A DNA stretch of 11,971 nt from Clostridiales bacterium. GTDB taxonomy: Bacteria; Bacillota_A; Clostridia; Peptostreptococcales; Anaerovoracaceae. The notes under the pieces were generated by a model. That model was not told where the DNA came from, did not search any database, and saw nothing but the letters and a program-made list of their open reading frames with translations. Each line of letters starts with the position of its first letter. Within the stretch, counting starts at the first letter, position 1. Location of the stretch: positions 1-11,971 of the forward strand of contig JAAZHB010000105.1 in NCBI GenBank assembly GCA_012510935.1, in the 5' to 3' direction. A program made the translations under genes and the position numbers. Positions 8,179-11,971 of this stretch are shown piece after piece.

Positions 8179-9084
8179 CTATTTGGTATTTCTATAATAG
8201 TGAAAAAGATATTGCTGTGCATATCCTCCGTATCGCCCGAACTTCTCAGCTGCATAACTTTGCATCCCCTTCGTATCGTTTTCTGCAAAGCCGTACATGT
8301 CGTTCATTATCCTCTTAACCCATACATCTATTGGGAACGAGTCCATCTGTTTCAGTCCAAAAAGCTTAATGCAATTAGCAACCTTTGGTCCTACTCCCAG
8401 ATAAGAAATCAAGCCCTCTTCTGATGCTGGCAATCCATCCTCAAGAAATCTCGAAGCCGCGGCGCAGACATAGGCACTTCGATACCCGAGTTTTAGCGGA
8501 TTCATTTCCTCGGCGGTTACACTAGCAAGCTGCTGTGGTGATGGGAACGAATAGAACTCTTGGCCCTCTAGCTTACAGCCGCAATGAGTAGTTAACTCAT
8601 CTGCCTCTATTCTATTGCCAAAACTTCTCGCCAAAGATTCGATACACTTGCTAATTCTAGCAATATTGTTATTTTGCGAAATAATAAAAGAGATGAGTGT
8701 TTCAAATATATCCTGATTTAGTATTCTTATTCCATAGCCAGATTCTATCGCGTCTTCAAGCTTTGGCTCATTTGTGAGAAGCACTCTTTTAATCTCACCA
8801 TAGTCCGTATCCAGGTCAAAATAGTCCTGCCAGAAGTCCTTATCGCCACCTGTAACATCCAAAACCAATGTTATAAAGCCTTTGTCGTCTGGCGTTGTAG
8901 CTGTCGCAACACAAATATTGCCTTTTACGACGCCATAGTATGTTTCCTCCGCTGCTACACCTTCCAAAGGCAATCCTCTTGTATACGCCTCATCGGAAAG
9001 CTGTTTCCATCTAAAGCACTGCCCACATTCCAGGGTATGGCTTAGTTTAAAATTGTTTATATCTCTTATAATAATTCTTTCCAT
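8179..9084 (-). CDS. ogg: 8-oxoguanine DNA glycosylase/AP lyase (OGG1 family)
   Basis: The enzyme removes 8-oxoguanine from DNA and nicks the abasic site, protecting against oxidative G-to-T mutations. The 301-residue product has the OGG N-terminal domain (HTLECGQCFRW, 16-26). The helix-hairpin-helix GPD domain follows: ETLISFIISQNNN at 128-140, then the hairpin YLGVGPKVANCI with catalytic Lys234, then FPIDVWV with catalytic Asp253. It lacks the FeS-cluster cysteines of Nth/MutY, and the N-terminal domain argues for Ogg over AlkA. The ATG at 9082-9084 lies inside the 3' end of the preceding gene (19-nt overlap), and its purine-rich GAGAAAGAAA ribosome site is within that gene, which suggests translational coupling. 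No clear terminator follows. The call is firm to family level. Confidence 0.92.
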   Translation of the reverse strand: MERIIIRDINNFKLSHTLECGQCFRWKQLSDEAYTRGLPLEGVAAEETYYGVVKGNICVATATTPDDKGFITLVLDVTGGDKDFWQDYFDLDTDYGEIKRVLLTNEPKLEDAIESGYGIRILNQDIFETLISFIISQNNNIARISKCIESLARSFGNRIEADELTTHCGCKLEGQEFYSFPSPQQLASVTAEEMNPLKLGYRSAYVCAAASRFLEDGLPASEEGLISYLGVGPKVANCIKLFGLKQMDSFPIDVWVKRIMNDMYGFAENDTKGMQSYAAEKFGRYGGYAQQYLFHYYRNTK

Positions 9085-9935
9085 AAAGTTTCTTTCTCGT
9101 GCAACTCCGCAACATTGTCAGCCATTCCAACTATCTTTATATTTATGTCTTTTACAGAAAAAGCTGTCATATTCTCTATTGTCTGATAAATCTGTTGTTG
9201 CAAATATGTGCACACTGTCTTTACATCTGTTGATTTAAGCATTTTAATTTCAATACTTAACATGATATTGCTCTCTTTGCCACGCTCAATAACGGTACAT
9301 ACGTGAAGCGCTGTCGAAAATCGCCATGCTGCAATTCTTACGATATCTCTTACTACCTGGGCAGAAATTGTAAATGTACCATAATAGCTATAGCGAGGTC
9401 TTACAACAGTTGATTCTGCTTCATTTGGCTTAGAGTTCTGTCCATCCTCGAGCATTGCTTTAAAATACTTCATTGGGTTAAGGAAATATCCTGCAAAATC
9501 TCGCTTAAGTTCGCCAATTGGCACTGGAATAATGTGCTGCCCGTCAGTATTCCTGCTATAACTTGCCTTCTCGCGTTCTTCCTCAGTAGTAACATCTTCA
9601 ATATCTATTCTTCTATCTACACCAGACAGGTCCAACGAGTCAACAATTATATCAACCATCCTGTCAGAGGTACCAATTATCATAAGCTTATTTGGCTTAT
9701 ATTTCTTCAATGCGCGCTTTACAGTCTTCCTGTTATCTTCATACTTAAATAAGGCTGTTTTAACTGCTCCAGCCTTAGTATTTGATTTTTTGGCGGATGT
9801 TCCTGCAACGACTTGTCCTTTATAGATAAGCAGTCCATCGTCAATTATTGCATCAATATTCTCTTGCATTGCCATGCGGTTGGCATTATAACTTTTACCA
9901 GTTCCGCTCTTGCCTGTAAATGATATTATTTGCAT
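9066..9935 (-). CDS. P-loop NTPase fused to an Asp23/Gls24-like domain
   Basis: The 289-residue product begins directly with a nucleotide-binding fold: strand IISF, then Walker A GKSGTGKS at 8-15. A Walker B-like hydrophobic stretch ending in two acidic residues (DAIIDDG, 28-34) follows. The P-loop part runs to about 155 and includes NKLMIIGTS (82-90). Residues about 176-271 resemble the Asp23/Gls24 (alkaline shock, DUF322) fold: GTFTISAQVVRDIVRIAA at 186-203, the strand MLSIEIKM, then VCTYLQQQIYQTIENMTAFSVKDINIKI. No membrane segment is visible. Asp23 proteins act at the cell envelope in Firmicutes; the role of this fusion is unknown to me. The start at 9933-9935 has only a weak AGGT site. 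It overlaps ogg by 19 nt and is divergent from the ferredoxin. Walker A is certain; the Asp23 call rests on pattern. Confidence 0.72.
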   Translation of the reverse strand: MQIISFTGKSGTGKSYNANRMAMQENIDAIIDDGLLIYKGQVVAGTSAKKSNTKAGAVKTALFKYEDNRKTVKRALKKYKPNKLMIIGTSDRMVDIIVDSLDLSGVDRRIDIEDVTTEEEREKASYSRNTDGQHIIPVPIGELKRDFAGYFLNPMKYFKAMLEDGQNSKPNEAESTVVRPRYSYYGTFTISAQVVRDIVRIAAWRFSTALHVCTVIERGKESNIMLSIEIKMLKSTDVKTVCTYLQQQIYQTIENMTAFSVKDINIKIVGMADNVAELHEKETLWKELL

Positions 9936-9958
9936 TATTTTACCTATACTGTTATAAT
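9930..9958 (+). promoter_or_regulatory. Promoter of the ferredoxin gene
   Basis: TTGCAT (9930-9935) is 17 bp from a perfect TATAAT (9953-9958), which also carries the extended TG at 9950-9951. Transcription would start near 9965, giving a leader of about 27 nt. The -35 hexamer covers the start codon of the divergent P-loop gene. Confidence 0.75.
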
Positions 9959-9991
9959 TTGAATTATTTCAAGAGAAGGAGGATTACTAAC

Positions 9992-10159
9992 ATGGCTTAT
10001 AAGATTACTGACGAATGTATCGGTTGTGGTGCTTGCGCTGCTGGTTGCCCTGTAGATGCTATCACTGAGGGAACACCTTACGTTATTGATGCTAATGCTT
10101 GCATCGATTGCGGAGCTTGCGCTGGAGCTTGCCCTGTTGGAGCACCTGTTGAGGCTTAA
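9992..10159 (+). CDS. Clostridial-type 2[4Fe-4S] ferredoxin
   Basis: This is a cytosolic low-potential one-electron carrier used by anaerobes with pyruvate:ferredoxin oxidoreductase, hydrogenases and electron-bifurcating enzymes. The 55-residue product has two CxxCxxCxxxCP motifs, at Cys9/12/15/19 and Cys37/40/43/47, each followed by Pro, in the internally duplicated form typical of clostridial ferredoxins. The ATG at 9992-9994 follows an excellent AAGGAGG site (9976-9982). A longer in-frame reading to the left is rejected because it would cross the promoter and add a non-homologous leader. It is a monocistronic gene, with the extended -10 promoter at 9930-9958 and a strong terminator at 10199-10232. 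The promoter and ribosome site suggest high expression. Confidence 0.97.
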   Translation: MAYKITDECIGCGACAAGCPVDAITEGTPYVIDANACIDCGACAGACPVGAPVEA

Positions 10160-10198
10160 TTAAAGTCTAATACATAACGTGTTCATGCATGAATTTAG

Positions 10199-10232
10199 AA
10201 GAAATCCCGTAGCAATGCTACGGGATTTCTTT
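10199..10232. terminator. Intrinsic terminator shared by ferredoxin and rex
   Basis: GAAATCCCGTAGC (10201-10213) and GCTACGGGATTTC (10217-10229) form a perfect 13-bp stem with an AAT loop, extended by two A-T pairs. TTT follows on the plus strand and a mixed TTCTTCT on the minus strand. It is best suited to the ferredoxin transcript and may also stop rex from the other side. Confidence 0.88.
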
Positions 10233-10247
10233 CATTTAACAATTGAA

Positions 10248-10904
10248 TTATTTATCTTTAGCTTCGTTCTCTAGCTCATTAGACTTTATCATAAAAGACA
10301 AAGCATGCAAACTATCACTAAGGTGAACAGACTCTAGAGCTACATCAGCGGGCACGTCCAAGTCAATCGGAGCAAAGTTCCAAATACCCTCAACTCCACC
10401 AGCTACAAGATCATCTGCAACCTTCTGCGCATTTTCTCTATTTACGCAAATTACGCCGATATCTATATCGTGATCTTTAATATACGACTCAAGTTCTGCG
10501 ACATCTCGGATTTTAACATCATTAATTACATTGCCAATAATTCTTGGGTTTGCGTCAAACAGCCCCATTATATTAAAGCCAATCTTATAATAATATGTAT
10601 AATTTGTAATTGCTTGCCCAAGATTACCTACTCCAACAACAACAGTTCTGTATTCCCTATTCAATCCAAGAATCTTGTTTATCTCCCTGTATAGGTTCTC
10701 TACACTGTAACCATAGCCCTGCTGTCCAAACTCGCCGAACGTGTTGAAGTCCTGTCTAATCTGTGAAGCTGTATAACCGATTATGTTGCTTAACTCTCTA
10801 GACGATACCTTCTTAACCCCATTCTTCTGAAGATGTCCTAGACATCTCCTATATCTTGGCAGTCGTCTAATAATTGCATTTGATATATTAGGTCTGCTCT
10901 GCAT
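10248..10904 (-). CDS. rex: Redox-sensing transcriptional repressor Rex
   Basis: Rex is a dimeric repressor that senses the NADH/NAD+ ratio and releases fermentation and respiration genes when NADH rises. The 218-residue product has an N-terminal winged helix at about 5-80 (SNAIIRRLPRY, VSSRELSNIIGYTASQIRQDF, FGEFGQQGYGY). The Rossmann domain follows, with the dinucleotide motif VVGVGNLGQAI (Gly91, Gly93, Gly96), then GLFDANP, GVICVNRENAQ and GIWNFAP. I chose the ATG at 10902-10904 because GGAGAAGGA sits just upstream and the protein then has normal Rex length. A longer TTG-initiated reading would overlap acpP and cross a nine-base T run. It starts 28 nt after acpP and is probably co-transcribed with it. 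No clear Rex operator was found in the window. Confidence 0.97.
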   Translation of the reverse strand: MQSRPNISNAIIRRLPRYRRCLGHLQKNGVKKVSSRELSNIIGYTASQIRQDFNTFGEFGQQGYGYSVENLYREINKILGLNREYRTVVVGVGNLGQAITNYTYYYKIGFNIMGLFDANPRIIGNVINDVKIRDVAELESYIKDHDIDIGVICVNRENAQKVADDLVAGGVEGIWNFAPIDLDVPADVALESVHLSDSLHALSFMIKSNELENEAKDK

Positions 10905-10932
10905 TTTATCCTTCTCCGTTAAAAAAAAATTA

Positions 10933-11160
10933 CTATTTATTAGCTTCCACATAAGCAACCATATCTGCTACAGTTGCAAACTTTTCAGCATCCTCGTCCG
11001 AAATTTCAATTCCAAACTCTTCTTCAATATTCATGATAACTTCTACTGCGTCAAGAGAATCAGCCTCGAGGTCCTTCATAATATCTGTCTCAGGAGTAAT
11101 GATATCAGCATCAACTTCAAGTTGCTCTACCAGAATATCCTTAATCTTATCGAATACCAT
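10933..11160 (-). CDS. acpP: Acyl carrier protein
   Basis: This is the small acidic carrier of fatty-acid synthesis, holding growing acyl chains on a 4'-phosphopantetheine arm. The 75-residue product has the standard length. The attachment motif is EADSLDAVE with the modified Ser35 in Asp-Ser-Leu. The helix pattern is canonical ([41 protein letters not shown]). The ATG at 11158-11160 is preceded by GAAAGGGG (11171-11178) at about 10-nt spacing. No other fatty-acid synthesis gene is in the window, so acpP stands apart from a fab cluster here, and rex follows at 28 nt. It has its own promoter at 11198-11226. No FapR-type operator was seen. Confidence 0.97.
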   Translation of the reverse strand: MVFDKIKDILVEQLEVDADIITPETDIMKDLEADSLDAVEVIMNIEEEFGIEISDEDAEKFATVADMVAYVEANK

Positions 11161-11197
11161 ATTTAATTATCCCCTTTCATGATAAGCTTTACGATTT

Positions 11198-11226
11198 ATT
11201 ATAATTTAAATAGCGGATTTATACAA
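11198..11226 (-). promoter_or_regulatory. Promoter of acpP-rex
   Basis: On the minus strand TTGTAT (11221-11226) is spaced exactly 17 bp from a perfect TATAAT (11198-11203). Transcription would start near 11191, about 30 nt before the acpP start. No separate promoter is visible in the short gap before rex. Confidence 0.75.
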
Positions 11227-11266
11227 GAAATTCTTTGTGCAATTATTATCAATATCCACAATGCCA

Positions 11267-11971
11267 TCAGAAAATCAATTCATATCCATCCTCATCAATA
11301 CTGAAGTTTACTACATCAATTGCAAAATCAGTATCATTATTTGCCTTTTCAAAGTTCGCAAGGAGCCTATCCTCAATAATACTGATTTTATCCTTCTTAC
11401 ACTCAAATGGCATTACCAAAAACTGATTTGTGCTATATCTTGAGAAAACGTCATCTTTCCTAAAGGTTTTTCTAATAACATCTTCGAGCTTAGTAAGGCC
11501 TTTATCTAACTCTGCCTCTTTAATAGCATCATTGAGTTTATAAATGGTAATCATCATTACAACCAAATCATGATTATTACGCATACTATTTCTTAAAATG
11601 AAGTGGGCCATAGTCTTAAACATATCTCTGTCACAATAGAATGCCCCTTTTATCTGTGAATCGTTGCTTCGCTCGCGCAAACTTTCAGTAAGAGCTGCTA
11701 AATCATCAAATGTAAAATCTTCACTCCTTGTTGCCCATGCATATATTTTCTTTATCTCATCGCCAAGAGGTTCTCCAACTTTATTGAAAAAAGTCTTATT
11801 CAAAGACTCATAATATTCAATTATTGTAGTGCGACGGTTCAACGCTTTTAGCGCTTTGAAAATATATATGTAGAACCGATCAGAGCCCAATTCATAGCGA
11901 CTCGCTTTAGCTGCAATATTGATTATTCTCCCATAGCCAGTTTTATCATGTGCTTTTTCCAAAATATCGCA
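11267..11971 (-). CDS. BTAD-type transcriptional regulator with GGDEF-like tail, partial (N-terminus outside window)
   Basis: The frame is open to the right edge, so the start lies beyond the window; about 234 C-terminal residues are seen. The first part matches the end of a bacterial transcriptional activator domain (BTAD, TPR-like): a YELGSDRFYIYIFKALKAL stretch, then IIEYYESLNKTFF and GDEIKKIYAWA. Such proteins normally carry an N-terminal DNA-binding winged helix (AfsR/SARP style). The last 110 residues resemble a GGDEF fold in which the signature is replaced by STNQF (FSRYSTNQFLVMPF). It is therefore probably a ligand or interaction domain, not a diguanylate cyclase. The gene ends at TGA 11267-11269, 40 nt before the acpP promoter region. 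No terminator hairpin is evident. A TTG at 11962 is not the real start because homology continues past it. Confidence 0.62.
   Translation of the reverse strand, partial: CDILEKAHDKTGYGRIINIAAKASRYELGSDRFYIYIFKALKALNRRTTIIEYYESLNKTFFNKVGEPLGDEIKKIYAWATRSEDFTFDDLAALTESLRERSNDSQIKGAFYCDRDMFKTMAHFILRNSMRNNHDLVVMMITIYKLNDAIKEAELDKGLTKLEDVIRKTFRKDDVFSRYSTNQFLVMPFECKKDKISIIEDRLLANFEKANNDTDFAIDVVNFSIDEDGYELIF

Noticed and set aside
10905..10958. Longer rex start at TTG 10958
   Set aside because: It would overlap acpP, read through a nine-base homopolymer and add a leader not found in Rex; the ATG at 10904 has GGAGAAGGA.

Overview
The window looks like a chromosomal core segment from a low-GC anaerobic Firmicute of the class Clostridia. 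The signs are AT-rich DNA with strong AGGAGG-type ribosome binding sites, a 55-residue clostridial 2[4Fe-4S] ferredoxin, a Rex redox repressor, a butyrate-kinase-like gene end, a CIRCE/HrcA-type groESL operon and a BTAD-type regulator with a decayed GGDEF-like tail. I cannot name the genus. No phage, insertion sequence, CRISPR array, tRNA or rRNA is visible.

Layout. Positions 2-190 (+) hold the C-terminal end of a butyrate/acetate-kinase family gene, which converges on a small unknown gene (313-681, -). A 19-bp-stem bidirectional terminator separates them. All the following genes except the ferredoxin are on the minus strand. tex (899-3091) is an RNA-binding S1 protein. Next come a guaB-type IMP dehydrogenase (3257-4759), a membrane DUF4405-like cytochrome with an extracytoplasmic cysteine tail (4986-5795), and groEL-groES (5987-7953) with promoter, CIRCE operator and terminator all readable. 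An ogg-type DNA glycosylase (8179-9084) overlaps a P-loop/Asp23-like fusion gene (9066-9935). A ferredoxin (9992-10159, +) is divergent from that pair. A shared hairpin lies between the ferredoxin and rex (10248-10904), which follows acpP (10933-11160). The window ends inside a BTAD/GGDEF-like regulator (11267 to the edge).

The genes do not form a single pathway. They are housekeeping units: chaperonin, guanine nucleotide synthesis, transcription-associated RNA binding, 8-oxoguanine repair, lipid carrier and redox sensing. Several have their own promoters with an identical extended -10 element, TGTTATAAT. A redox theme recurs in the ferredoxin, Rex, Ogg and DUF4405 cytochrome, but the sequence does not prove that they are linked.

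The most interesting unexplained structure is a helically phased 10-bp repeat array just upstream of the IMP dehydrogenase promoter (4856-4914). Next are the P-loop/Asp23 fusion overlapping ogg, and the IMP dehydrogenase itself, which matches the Tritrichomonas foetus type residue for residue. I did not find convincing evidence of a wholly new multi-gene system.
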